Origin: Nostoc sp. FACHB-110
Lineage (GTDB): Bacteria > Cyanobacteriota > Cyanobacteriia > Cyanobacteriales > Nostocaceae
Direction: 5' to 3'
DNA: 64,000 nt
Assembly: GCF_014697425.1 (NCBI RefSeq)
Contig: NZ_JACJRU010000002.1
Location: 372,001-436,000, forward strand
Position 1 is the stretch's first letter. Each line of letters opens with the position of its first letter. The notes beneath the pieces are model-generated. The model saw only the letters and a program-made list of their open reading frames with translations, was not told the origin of the DNA and did not search any database. This document shows, one piece after another, positions 1 to 11,338 of the stretch. The translations under genes were made by a program, and so were the position numbers.

Positions 1-110
1 AGTCATATATTTGATATTGCCACATTAAACCACCTGGCGGATGCCAATATAGAGGTAACAGCGAGTACTCTAGAGGGGTGTGTCTGATTTATCTAAATTA
101 TTTGTGATAA

Positions 111-2219
<2,109 letters not shown>

Positions 2220-2245
2220 AAACATCAACCTAAAAACTGCATAAG

Positions 2246-2271
2246 TAGAGACGTTATATACAACGTCTCTA
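2246..2271. repeat. Dispersed palindrome TAGAGACGTT, copy 1 (possible ligA terminator)
   Basis: Perfect 10-bp inverted repeat, tagagacgtt / aacgtctcta, with a 6-nt loop, just after ligA. The same palindrome family recurs at 48930-48955 after uvrA, and a degenerate relative lies near 45002-45030 after dnaK. It is therefore a dispersed element that may also work as a hairpin terminator; no strong T-run follows. Confidence 0.7.
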
Positions 2272-2280
2272 TTCATATCT

Positions 2281-2465
2281 TGCACGCCTGCGACTGAAGT
2301 CGCGGCTACACAGGCAAAACCCGCCTGCGCGGGTTTCAAACCCTAGACTTTTCGTCAGTCCGTGTGGTGCGCCAAGCGCAGCGCAAGCGCGATAGGCGGA
2401 CGCACGTTTGTATAGCCGCGAATTCCATTCGCTGGGGCTAGGTGCAAGATGTGTGTCTACAAAAT
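2281..2465. repeat. Palindrome-rich dispersed repeat block between ligA and the hydrolase gene
   Basis: GC-rich stretch made of successive small hairpins: gcgact/agtcgc (2290-2303), aaacccgc/gcgggttt (2317-2336), a gtgcg...cgcac arm pair around 2365-2405, and gcgaat/attcgc (2418-2432). This composition differs from the AT-rich spacers and is typical of non-coding repeat elements in Nostoc-type genomes. An open frame on the minus strand here is repeat-derived, not a credible gene. Confidence 0.6.
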
Positions 2466-2522
2466 TATCTGGACTTTTGAGTTGTATAGTGCGACTATGT
2501 AATTCAAGCAATCTATTGTGTG

Positions 2523-4142
2523 ATGTATAAAGTTTTACCTAAACAAACTGCATCAATGTATACCCGTGATGGCACACGTCTAGATGCAGATATCTATCGC
2601 CCGGATGCTACGGAAAACTTTCCGGTGTTATTAATGCGACAACCCTATGCTAGAGCGATCGCATCTACTGTTGTCTATGCCCATCCGAGTTGGTATGCTG
2701 CCCACGGCTATATTGTCGTGATTCAAGATGTTCGGGGACGCGGTACTTCTGGCGGAGAATTTAAATTATTTGCCCATGAAATTGCTGATGGTGAAGATAC
2801 CATTTATTGGGCAGCCCATCTACCCGGGAGTAATGGCAAAGTTGGGATGTATGGTTTTTCCTATCAAGGAATGACACAATTATATGCCGCATCTGCTAAA
2901 CCTACTGCCTTAAAAACCATCTGCCCGGCGATGATTGGCTATGATTTATATACAGATTGGGCTTATGAAGGTGGCGCATTTTGTTTGCAAACAAATCTCG
3001 CCTGGGCAATTCAATTAGCCACAGAAACAGCAAGGTTGCGGGGCGATAACACAGCGTATCAAAAATTATTTGCGGCAGCGCGCAATTTACCATTAAATCA
3101 TCCCGAAATTCTGCAACAGCTGGCCTCTGATTCCTTTTATCATGACTGGGCAACCCGTCCTCAATTAGATAGTTACTGGGCAGAACTATCACCTAAACAG
3201 CACTTACAGACGGTTGACTTGCCTATGTTCCATATTGGGGGCTGGTTTGATACTTACCTGCGCGGTACACTGCATTTGTATCAAGATATGCTAGCCCGCA
3301 GCACTCAAGCTCAACATTTATTAGTTGGGCCTTGGGCGCATTTACCTTGGGGGCGTAAAGTCGGGGAGATGGATTTTGGTGCAAAAGCCGCCAGCCCTGT
3401 AGATAAAATGCAAATTCGTTGGTTTGATCAATTTCTCAAAGATATTGATACAGGCTTGCTGTCGGAGTCGTCTATTTGCCTGTTTGAAATGGGAAGTAAT
3501 ATTTGGCGCACTTTCCCTAACTTAAATATAGCTAATCAGAAATCCTATTTTTTGTCAACTACCGGGTTAGCGACCATCCGTGAAGACTCAGCACTCAGCA
3601 CTCAGCACTCAGCACTCCTTACTCAAGACGTATTAGTTCACGACCCTTGGCGGCCTGTACCTTCCTTGGGTGGTCATGCCGGCATACCTGCGGGTGTATT
3701 TGAGCGATCGCATATCGATTGCCGTGCTGATGTTTTAACTTATACTAGCCAGCCGTTAACCGCAGACTTACATTTATTAGGCAATGTCATCGTAGAAATT
3801 GATTGTCGTGCCGATCAACCAAGTTATGATATGTGTGCGGTGTTATCTCAAGTGCAGCCTGATGGACGTGTATTTAACTTGACCCAAGGTTATTTGCATT
3901 GTCAACAACAAACACCTCTACCGCTAAAAATTCAATTACAAACTACTTGTGTACGTATTAACAAAGGTAGTGCTTTACGTTTAAGTTTAAGTGCAGCGTG
4001 TTTTCCTGCCTATGCCATGAACTCTGGTAATGGCCCCATTATGAGTAGTGATAGTTTACTTCAGGCTCAAATTATCACTTTAACCATCAATTGTGGTGGC
4101 GATACAAGTTCTCAAGTACTGTTACCTGTAGTCGAAATTTGA
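2523..4142 (+). CDS. CocE/NonD family hydrolase (X-Pro dipeptidyl-peptidase-like)
   Basis: Alpha/beta hydrolase of the cocaine esterase / X-Pro dipeptidyl-peptidase S15 family, predicted to cleave esters or N-terminal Xaa-Pro peptides; the substrate is unknown. The nucleophile elbow is GFSYQG with Ser113; the likely Asp lies in GGWFD and the His in GPWAH. An oxyanion-type segment GRGTSGGEF (about 72-80) precedes the elbow. A C-terminal jelly-roll (PepX_C) begins near residue 370 (DPWRPVPSLGGH). A GTG immediately precedes the ATG chosen here. Oddity: a 7-bp tandem repeat (3586-3617) lies in frame between the two domains and encodes a Ser/Thr/Gln-rich linker. Confidence 0.9.
   Translation: MYKVLPKQTASMYTRDGTRLDADIYRPDATENFPVLLMRQPYARAIASTVVYAHPSWYAAHGYIVVIQDVRGRGTSGGEFKLFAHEIADGEDTIYWAAHLPGSNGKVGMYGFSYQGMTQLYAASAKPTALKTICPAMIGYDLYTDWAYEGGAFCLQTNLAWAIQLATETARLRGDNTAYQKLFAAARNLPLNHPEILQQLASDSFYHDWATRPQLDSYWAELSPKQHLQTVDLPMFHIGGWFDTYLRGTLHLYQDMLARSTQAQHLLVGPWAHLPWGRKVGEMDFGAKAASPVDKMQIRWFDQFLKDIDTGLLSESSICLFEMGSNIWRTFPNLNIANQKSYFLSTTGLATIREDSALSTQHSALLTQDVLVHDPWRPVPSLGGHAGIPAGVFERSHIDCRADVLTYTSQPLTADLHLLGNVIVEIDCRADQPSYDMCAVLSQVQPDGRVFNLTQGYLHCQQQTPLPLKIQLQTTCVRINKGSALRLSLSAACFPAYAMNSGNGPIMSSDSLLQAQIITLTINCGGDTSSQVLLPVVEI
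3586..3617. repeat. Intragenic 7-bp STRR (ACTCAGC, 4.6 copies)
   Basis: Four perfect ACTCAGC units plus a partial fifth lie inside the CocE/NonD hydrolase gene. The reverse complement, GCTGAGT, is the unit of the intergenic array after hemL (34903-34932), so the same repeat family occurs inside and outside genes. Because 7 is not a multiple of 3, gain or loss of one unit would shift the frame of the C-terminal domain. Confidence 0.9.
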
Positions 4143-4164
4143 GAAATCAGCTAAATATTACTAT

Positions 4165-7100
4165 CTAATCTTTTTGACTTTGTTCAAAAGTCATTCTAAT
4201 TAACTTCATAATGGTTTCAAACTGAAATTCCTGAGCCAAATCTAATAAATATTGTTTGATATTGTGATTATTAATGAATGGTTCTGCCATTAAATTTAAA
4301 ATTAAATCATCACTGCATTGAGCGGCGGCATGATATATGCGGGAAAGCCAAGTATTGGGCATTTGTGATAACCAATTAACTAAGTCTTTTTCGGTAACTA
4401 AAGGCTGCACATTATCTGGTAAATTATCTGAGGGAATTTGATTGTCTTCTTGATAAAGATAGTTAACACCTAAATATTCATTGATTTTTTCTAAGATGAG
4501 CTTTTCTCGAAACGGTTTGTTAATCAAATCGTGACAACCTGCTGTTAATATTGCTTCTCTTTGTTCTTCAAAGGCATTAGCAGTCAAGGCAATAATAATA
4601 GGAGAATTATGAGCAGAGCTTTCTAGATTATTTGTAGATTTAATTACTCGCGTGGCTGCATAACCATCCATGACAGGCATTCGCATATCCATAAAAATTA
4701 GGTGGGGTTGCCATTTTTGCCAGAGTGCGATCGCTTCTTTTCCATTTGTTGCTTCCTGGACAGAAAAACCAATTAATTGTAGTAATTTCACGAGTGGCCA
4801 ACGACTTTCACAGACATCATCCACCACCAAAATTCGATACTCATTTTGTCCTGGTGCTAAACCAATCACCCGATGTTGATTTTTTTGGATCGGAACTTTA
4901 TGAACAGTCGCTAAACTCACCTCAATATTGAAAGTAAATGTACTCCCCATACCTACACTACTGCTAACAGTAATATCCCCTCCCATCAGTTGCACATATT
5001 TGCGACTAATTGCTAAACCTAACCCAGTTCCCTGTTGCGATTTCTTGCCGATTTCAGTTTGTCCAAAAGCTTGAAATAACAAACCCATTTCTTGAGAGTT
5101 AATCCCGACACCTGTATCTTGTACTGCAAATATGAGAGAGTAGCAAGGACACTCAGGAGACAATGTTTCTCTTTGTCCATGAACACTTAGCTTGACACTG
5201 CCAGTATTGGTAAATTTAATCGCATTCCCCAAAAGGTTGAGTAAAACTTGTCGCAGTTTACTTTCGTCTGTTTGGACATACTGCGGTATTTCTGATGCAT
5301 ATTCAAATATCAATTCTAAACCTTTAGAAATAGCGCGTAAACGCAACATTTCTTGGAGATTATCTAATAATGCTATCAGGTCAAAACTACTGATATTTAA
5401 TGTAGTTCTACCAGCTTCAATTTTAGACATTTCTAAAATGTCATTAATTAAGTTGAGTAAATGTTCGCCAGCCCGATTAATAATTGCTAAATTTTGCTGA
5501 TGTTCATAGCAAAGTGTATTGTCGTAGTTCATCACTTGGGCAAAGCCAAGAATAGCATTAAGAGGTGTACGCAATTCGTGACTCATGTTGGCAAGAAACT
5601 CACTTTTAGCGCGGTTAGCAGCATCAGCAGCCACGACGGCTTTTTGCAAAGCTTGTGACTGTTGTTGAGTTTGTGTCAGCAATTGCGCTTGCTGCAAGGC
5701 TACGCCTAAATGATTGCCAATCTGCACAGCAATGTTAATTTCTCCCGTTTTCCATTGGCGGGAACTGGAATTTTGGAAACTGGCTAATAATCCCCACAGT
5801 TGACTACCACAAAAAATTGGCACGATAACATAAGCTTTGGCTTGGAGATGTTCTAATAAGTTGATGTAACACTCATCAAAACCAGCTTCATAAATGTCTG
5901 TAACACAGCGAAAACTTGTACCTAGGTTGTAAAAACCTCCTTGGGTGGCTTGTAGATAAGTGTCTTGAATTGTCGGGTTTTTATATCCGATCATCGACAC
6001 TAGACAGTTACTATGTTCTAAGACGTTTTCTGTGAGTAAGGGATCGAATGTCTGTTTGTCTATGAGTGAATTCCATCCGTCTGTGACTGACTCAGCAACA
6101 AATTCACCACTCCAGTCAGGTTGAAAACGATAGACAACAACCCGATCGCAATTGAGAACTTCGCGTAATTCGGCGGTGGTGGCGGCAAAAATTGTCTCTA
6201 AATCAAGAGTCTGGCGCATTCGTTGAATGACTTGGGCGATCGCTTTTTCTCGTTCGGCACTTTCGCGCAAGGCTTCTTCGGCGAATTTTCTTTCGGTAAT
6301 ATCTGTAATTGTGCCGACGTGTCCTTTAATTTCTCCGTTTTCATCTAGTTCTGGTACAGCTTGGCAAATCACCCAGATTGTTTTACCATCAGGACGCAAA
6401 AAACGATGCTCACACATGAATTGAGATTTGGTGGCTGCTGCCTGAGACCATGTAGCAAAGACAAGCTCGAAATCTTCAGGATGTAGAACTTTTGTCCAAC
6501 CTGTGCCTAAACCTTCTGTTTGGCTTAAGCCAGTAATTTCACACCAGCGTTGATTAAGATAAACACAATTGCTGAAGCGATCAGTATGATATATCCCTAC
6601 TGGTGAAGCTTCGGCTAAGGTTTGATAGCGCAAGCGATTTTCTTGTAAGGCTAGTTCAGCACGCTTGCGATCGCTGATTTCTACCACTACTGTACCTACT
6701 CCAGAACTGCTACCCACACAAGGAATCGGAAAATAAGAAACTAAGAAATAACGCAGAATTTCTGGGTATTGAGGGGTAGGGGTAGTGATTTCGACATTCA
6801 GCATCGGTTGACCAGTCGATAGCACTTGTTGGTATTGTGGTTCTACCAAAACTGCGATTTGGGGTATAACTTCATGTATTTTTTTGCCAATATGCTCTTG
6901 TTGGGAAGTGCCATTAATATCTGCTAAAACTTCATTAATCTGCACAAACCGCAATTGATTATCTAAAATGCTCATCCCAACAGGTGCATTACTAAAAAAT
7001 GCGTTGAAATGAGCTTCTCGTCTTGCTAGTTCTTGTTCTAATGTTTTGCGTTCAGTGATATCTTTATGAGTGCCTGTCATTCGTAGTGGCTGACCGAAAT

Positions 7101-9858
7101 CATCACGTTCGACAATTTTCCCGCGAGATTGTATCCACTTCCATTCACCAGAGGCACAGCACATCCGAAATTCTACTTCATAAACAGCTTTCATATCTTG
7201 AAAATGCTCATTTAAAGCAGACATGACGGCTGGTAAATCTTGTGGGTGGACTAGTTGCTCAAAGGATTGTAGATTATCTTCCAGTTCGTTTTCTGCATAG
7301 CCTAGCATTTGACACCACTGCCAATCACGGTAAATTTTGCCAGTTTGAATATTCCAATCCCACAAACCTAAGTTGCTGGCTGCTAGGGCTAGTTGCAATC
7401 TTTCTTCACTTATTCTGTGGGCAGCTTCGATGAGTTTGCGTTGAATTAAACTACCCAACTGAGTAGCCACAGTCCCCACTAACATCAACAAACGCTTATC
7501 AACGGCGACACAAGTGCGTTTAAAAAAAACTAATACAGCTAAAACTTCGCCATCTGCCACAATTGGCACAGCAAAGCCAGCTTTTAAGCCGACTTTAGCA
7601 GCAGCTGGCGATCGCCAAAAAGTTGGATGGGCAGTTGCAGAAACATCTGCAATCCATTCTGGTTGCTTTGTTTGCCAAACTCTTCCTGGTAAAGCCTCTC
7701 CTGGGGCAAATTTCATGGTTTGGCTAGCTTGACAAAATGCTTCTAAACCGCTTTCGGCTTCGTACCAGCTTAAACTATGCTCTAAAACCTGACCATCATC
7801 ACTCAACAACCATGCTTCACCAAAATCCCAGCTAATCGAGTGGCAGATTAAGCGCAATACTAGTTTTAAAGCACTTTTCACATCAACTGTGCGGGTAATA
7901 GCTTGTGATGTTAACAGCAACAATCTGCTTTCATTTTCTGCTTGCTTACGTTCCGTAATATCTTTTGCTGTACCTAAAAAATACTTCTGCCCATCAATTT
8001 CAATCAGTTCGGCACTTAACAGCATTGTTTTGATTTCCCCATTAGCGGTACGGAAATCAACTTCATAGTTGCGTAGAGCTTTGGTTTGTGGCAAGATTTT
8101 AGCCAGCAAAACAGATTCTTCCGGATTAGCCCAAATATTTAATTCTTCGGCTGTACAACCAATTACCTGACTGCGAGCATAACCAAACAATCGACAAAAA
8201 CTATCGTTAACTTCGATATAATGCCCTTGAGGAAAGGTAGACAAAGCAATCGGGTCAGGAGAGGATCTAAAAGCCGAAGCTAACTTTTCTTCCGAAGCGC
8301 GGCGTGCGGCTTCGGCTCGTTGACGTTCGCGTGCCTCTAGTGCTAAGGAAATTAAATTGCACAAAGAACGCGTAAAGTTTTGGTCTTCCAGTGTCCAAGA
8401 ACGCACCTTACCTAAGGCTTCTAGACACAAAACACCTACTGTTTTTCCGCCCAATCGCACAGGGGTATCTAAGATAGAACTGATGTTTAAGGCTAAGTAA
8501 GGTTGAGAAAATTCTTGGGTGCGCGGGTCTGTGTGGGCATCCTCCACTGCTATGACTTCTTCTTGCTGTAAAGCTTGAAAATATTGAGGATAGTCGACAA
8601 CTGATAGGGAACGTCCTTGAGTGTGTTTGTGGTGAAGTTGCTCAAATAAATCAACACACTGAATATGAGTAGCCTTGGTGTTATATAGCCAGATGCTGGC
8701 TCTTTCTACTTCGATATTTTTTGTAGCAGCTTCTGTAATTGCTTGAAAGGCCGCTGTGAGGTTGCCTTGATAAAATACTGGATTTTTTGCTAGTTCTGTT
8801 AATACTAAGTTATGGTTGCGGAGTTTGATAGTAATGGCTGTTAAGGCTTGTTCAATCCGTTTGTATTCTGTAATGTTACTAGCTGTACCTGTGACTCCTA
8901 TGACTTGATTATTTTCATTACGTAAAGCGATCGCTTGCACAACCAGATAAATTAGACTACCATCTTTCGCCACGCAAGTAATTTCAAACCGAAAAACTGA
9001 CTCTCCCTGAAGTAGTTGCTGGAAAATTTCTTGCAGATTGTCTAATTCTTTACTCACGACAAAATCTACCCAGTGACAGCCGATCATTTCGGCGATTTCG
9101 TAGCCATAAACTTGTTGGGTAGCCGCTTTCACAAAGGTAATTTTACCTTTGATATCAACTGACCAAATAATGTCTTGGGATGTCTCGACTAAATGACGAT
9201 ATTTTTTTTCGCTATTTTTTAAGGCAGCTTCTACTAATAAGCGTTCTTGAATCTCCTGCTGTAGTTGTAGATTTTGTTGATTGAGTGCTGCGCAAGCTTG
9301 TTTTTCTTGTTCTAATAACTGTGTTTGGTAGGAAGCAAATTTTAATGGTGCGGTGATAGATTCACATCTTTCAACTGATTTGAAATCACAGTTTCTTTGT
9401 TTATCGTACTGATGCCAAACAATAATTTCATTAGTTATAGGCTGATTGATTGGGTGTTGGTTGAATTGAATGTGACTTTTGATTCTGACTAAAATTTCCT
9501 CAGTGCATAATGGTTTACTAATATAGTCAACAGCACCTAGTTGAAAAAATTTATGTTTTTCTGTTAAATTTTCTATTGGACTCAAAAAAATTATGGGAAT
9601 ATGTTGAGTATGGGGATTAGTTTGCAGCCACTGACAAATGGCATAACTATCCATGTTTGGTAATAAAATATCAACTAAAATTAAATCAGGTTGTGCTTTA
9701 ATTACTGCATTAATAGCATTTTTAGCAGACGTAAATTTTTCTACCAGATAATTTTGAGCTTCAAGAATTTGAGAGAGCAAAATTAAATCTTCTTGATGAT
9801 CATCAACTAAGAGAATCTTTATTTGTTTATTAAACATTTTGTTATTATTAAAGTTCAC
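4165..9858 (-). CDS. Hybrid sensor histidine kinase/response regulator, REC-PAS/GAF array-HisKA-HATPase-REC
   Basis: Giant 1897-residue soluble signalling protein with no membrane segment seen. Approximate order: receiver 14-130 (Asp63, Lys115), coiled coil, PAS 215-335, GAF 352-506, PAS 522-636, GAF 640-810, PAS 816-936, PAS 946-1063, PAS 1076-1190, GAF 1210-1390, HisKA with His1427 in SHELRTPLN, HATPase 1530-1645 (GTGLGLAISRKY), second receiver 1672-1795 with Asp1724 (MDMRMPVMDGY), then a 100-residue tail. The third GAF has the cyanobacteriochrome-like context DIYEAG...Cys1330-Tyr, so bilin binding is possible. Kinase and receiver residues are intact. The gene stands alone, convergent with the hydrolase gene; the signal and output are unknown. 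Confidence 0.93.
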   Translation of the reverse strand: MNFNNNKMFNKQIKILLVDDHQEDLILLSQILEAQNYLVEKFTSAKNAINAVIKAQPDLILVDILLPNMDSYAICQWLQTNPHTQHIPIIFLSPIENLTEKHKFFQLGAVDYISKPLCTEEILVRIKSHIQFNQHPINQPITNEIIVWHQYDKQRNCDFKSVERCESITAPLKFASYQTQLLEQEKQACAALNQQNLQLQQEIQERLLVEAALKNSEKKYRHLVETSQDIIWSVDIKGKITFVKAATQQVYGYEIAEMIGCHWVDFVVSKELDNLQEIFQQLLQGESVFRFEITCVAKDGSLIYLVVQAIALRNENNQVIGVTGTASNITEYKRIEQALTAITIKLRNHNLVLTELAKNPVFYQGNLTAAFQAITEAATKNIEVERASIWLYNTKATHIQCVDLFEQLHHKHTQGRSLSVVDYPQYFQALQQEEVIAVEDAHTDPRTQEFSQPYLALNISSILDTPVRLGGKTVGVLCLEALGKVRSWTLEDQNFTRSLCNLISLALEARERQRAEAARRASEEKLASAFRSSPDPIALSTFPQGHYIEVNDSFCRLFGYARSQVIGCTAEELNIWANPEESVLLAKILPQTKALRNYEVDFRTANGEIKTMLLSAELIEIDGQKYFLGTAKDITERKQAENESRLLLLTSQAITRTVDVKSALKLVLRLICHSISWDFGEAWLLSDDGQVLEHSLSWYEAESGLEAFCQASQTMKFAPGEALPGRVWQTKQPEWIADVSATAHPTFWRSPAAAKVGLKAGFAVPIVADGEVLAVLVFFKRTCVAVDKRLLMLVGTVATQLGSLIQRKLIEAAHRISEERLQLALAASNLGLWDWNIQTGKIYRDWQWCQMLGYAENELEDNLQSFEQLVHPQDLPAVMSALNEHFQDMKAVYEVEFRMCCASGEWKWIQSRGKIVERDDFGQPLRMTGTHKDITERKTLEQELARREAHFNAFFSNAPVGMSILDNQLRFVQINEVLADINGTSQQEHIGKKIHEVIPQIAVLVEPQYQQVLSTGQPMLNVEITTPTPQYPEILRYFLVSYFPIPCVGSSSGVGTVVVEISDRKRAELALQENRLRYQTLAEASPVGIYHTDRFSNCVYLNQRWCEITGLSQTEGLGTGWTKVLHPEDFELVFATWSQAAATKSQFMCEHRFLRPDGKTIWVICQAVPELDENGEIKGHVGTITDITERKFAEEALRESAEREKAIAQVIQRMRQTLDLETIFAATTAELREVLNCDRVVVYRFQPDWSGEFVAESVTDGWNSLIDKQTFDPLLTENVLEHSNCLVSMIGYKNPTIQDTYLQATQGGFYNLGTSFRCVTDIYEAGFDECYINLLEHLQAKAYVIVPIFCGSQLWGLLASFQNSSSRQWKTGEINIAVQIGNHLGVALQQAQLLTQTQQQSQALQKAVVAADAANRAKSEFLANMSHELRTPLNAILGFAQVMNYDNTLCYEHQQNLAIINRAGEHLLNLINDILEMSKIEAGRTTLNISSFDLIALLDNLQEMLRLRAISKGLELIFEYASEIPQYVQTDESKLRQVLLNLLGNAIKFTNTGSVKLSVHGQRETLSPECPCYSLIFAVQDTGVGINSQEMGLLFQAFGQTEIGKKSQQGTGLGLAISRKYVQLMGGDITVSSSVGMGSTFTFNIEVSLATVHKVPIQKNQHRVIGLAPGQNEYRILVVDDVCESRWPLVKLLQLIGFSVQEATNGKEAIALWQKWQPHLIFMDMRMPVMDGYAATRVIKSTNNLESSAHNSPIIIALTANAFEEQREAILTAGCHDLINKPFREKLILEKINEYLGVNYLYQEDNQIPSDNLPDNVQPLVTEKDLVNWLSQMPNTWLSRIYHAAAQCSDDLILNLMAEPFINNHNIKQYLLDLAQEFQFETIMKLIRMTFEQSQKD

Positions 9859-10238
9859 AAGTTGATCAAATTACTAGTTGATATTTAAAACACCCATTAA
9901 ACTTTCTAGATTTTGTGTCTGATTTTCTGGTCTATATGAAAAAAATTGTCACTACACCAGAATTTTTTCAATTGCATTAGATGGCATATTAGCGATAATA
10001 ATATATGTACTGAAGTCAGAGTGTTATTAATAAATATAACGTAACCCGAAATATTTACGTAAATGCCTATAATCTCTTCATCTAGCTCAAATTATCGAGA
10101 AGTACTTTTTTAGTATATGAGCAAGCGACATTCAGAGTTTGTTGAGAGCAACTTTGATTGACGCAGAGTTGACTCTTCACAAATTCCTCATCTTTGAGTG
10201 TTAAATTTTGGTGTGAGATTGACTCTGGAGGATCGCCG
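9859..10238. other. AT-rich intergenic region upstream of the hybrid kinase
   Basis: Divergent spacer between the kinase (minus) and the radical SAM locus (plus). Promoters for both directions must lie here, but I see no clear operator, tRNA or terminator. Confidence 0.4.
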
Positions 10239-10307
10239 ATGCCGATTAATGTAAACTCAATCCAGTTTCGTCAAATTAATTGCAGCGCATCCATCAACTT
10301 ACATTGA
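10239..10307 (+). CDS. Putative 22-aa ORF with strong ribosome binding site upstream of the radical SAM gene
   Basis: ATG preceded at ideal spacing (6 nt) by GGAGGA (10227-10232). The frame encodes 22 residues with one Cys (MPINVNSIQFRQINC...) and ends at TGA 10305-10307. It could be a leader peptide, a peptide substrate or chance. Only the SD and the position near the radical SAM gene support it. Confidence 0.22.
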   Translation: MPINVNSIQFRQINCSASINLH

Positions 10308-10358
10308 CAATTAATTTACTCAATAACTTGGCTGACAAAATTCCTAGAGGAATGATCT

Positions 10359-10406
10359 ATGAAAACGCAAAATCAAGGGTTTGGCGAAGCAAGCGAGCAG
10401 GGGTAA
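10359..10406 (+). CDS. Putative 15-aa ORF in frame with the radical SAM gene, ended by TAA
   Basis: ATG preceded by AGAGGA at normal spacing. It encodes MKTQNQGFGEASEQG and stops at TAA 10404-10406. After this stop the same frame stays open through 10407-10541 into the radical SAM gene. It may be a leader peptide or the start of an N-terminal extension broken by one nonsense codon. Confidence 0.22.
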   Translation: MKTQNQGFGEASEQG

Positions 10407-10541
10407 GCTCAAGTCGAGCCAGGAACCAAAATTGTAGCCGCTAACTTTCCTCAACCCAGTTTCAACAGAGAATCATTGTGCGTCAATCCTATCCCAGTCA
10501 TATCTCAATTGCATCGTTATAGTTTCACTAAGAAAAAACAG

Positions 10542-11153
10542 ATGGAAACTAAACCAATTCTTCCGGAAATTCCCCCTGGCCACCTCAACATTATGGGCTA
10601 CGTTGACGAATCAGAAGTGAATGGCCCTGGTTGTCGTGCTGTGATTTGGGTGCAAGGTTGTCTGCGTGAGTGTCCTGGTTGTTTTAATCTTGAGTCTTGG
10701 CCATTTGAGATTAAGCAACTCATTTCTGTAGATAGCCTGGCTGAACAAATCCTCAGTAAACCGAAAAATACGGGTGTTACCTTCTCTGGTGGCGAACCGT
10801 TTTGGCAAGCACCTGCACTAGCAGCCTTGGCAAAAAAACTCAAAGCGGCTGGACTAAATGTTATGTCTTTTAGTGGGTTCACCCTCAAACAACTGCAATC
10901 TGAATCTGCACCTCCTGGTTCGCAAGCATTATTAGAACAACTAGATATTTTAATTGATGGCCCCTTTGTAGAATCTTTAGCAATTAATTCGCCTAATTCT
11001 CCTGTTTCTTCTAGCAATCAACGAGTGAATGTCTTTAACCCCGCTTTAGCCGACCAAATTACTTGGGCTAGTGACCAAATAGAAATCCATATTCTCAAGG
11101 ATGGTAGCCGTATTGTTACTGGCTATAGAGGACGGCTGGAGTTAAGTGATTAA
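10542..11153 (+). CDS. 4Fe-4S single-cluster radical SAM protein, NrdG-like activase
   Basis: Belongs to the small radical SAM group of anaerobic ribonucleotide reductase activating enzymes. The cluster motif CLRECPGC (CX3CX2C) is followed by the SAM-binding motif TFSGGEPFWQ. About 203 residues from the ATG used here, which is preceded by AAGAAAAAACAG; an in-frame TTG at 10476 would add 22 residues. No NrdD-type partner is present in the window, so the target is unknown: it could activate a distant nrdD or another glycyl radical enzyme, or act on a peptide. Two small ORFs with good SDs lie directly upstream. Confidence 0.85.
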   Translation: METKPILPEIPPGHLNIMGYVDESEVNGPGCRAVIWVQGCLRECPGCFNLESWPFEIKQLISVDSLAEQILSKPKNTGVTFSGGEPFWQAPALAALAKKLKAAGLNVMSFSGFTLKQLQSESAPPGSQALLEQLDILIDGPFVESLAINSPNSPVSSSNQRVNVFNPALADQITWASDQIEIHILKDGSRIVTGYRGRLELSD

Positions 11154-11159
11154 TGTTTT

Positions 11160-11268
11160 GTTTGACACTCCCTCGACTGTTTAAATTTCGCTACGCTCAT
11201 TTAAACGAAAAGTCGGGGGATTCTTCAGAGTCCACACACGAACTCTGAATGGCGTAGTCCTCTTTTGT
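11160..11268. mobile_element. IS200/IS605-like terminal fragment (tnpB-type end, no transposase)
   Basis: The segment begins TTGACACTCCC and continues to GGGGATTCTTC, enclosing a hairpin (gtttaaat 11179-11186 / atttaaac 11199-11206, extended by cgact/agtcg). A second hairpin follows: ttcagagt 11224-11231 / actctgaa 11242-11249. In cyanobacteria the reverse complement, agaatcccc...gggagtgtcaa, is the usual subterminal end of IS200/IS605 elements downstream of tnpB. No transposase or TnpB frame is adjacent, so this is inferred to be a solo end or non-autonomous derivative. Confidence 0.5.
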
Positions 11269-11338
11269 TCAAAAACTAAATATGAGTCTTATAGTAATAA
11301 TTTAAGTTATTCATAATTTTATTCAGCAGATTTCAAAA

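Noticed and set aside
2269..2511. Open frame of 80 codons on the minus strand between ligA and the hydrolase
   Set aside because: It is built from palindromic repeat DNA, lacks an SD and has no recognisable protein motif.
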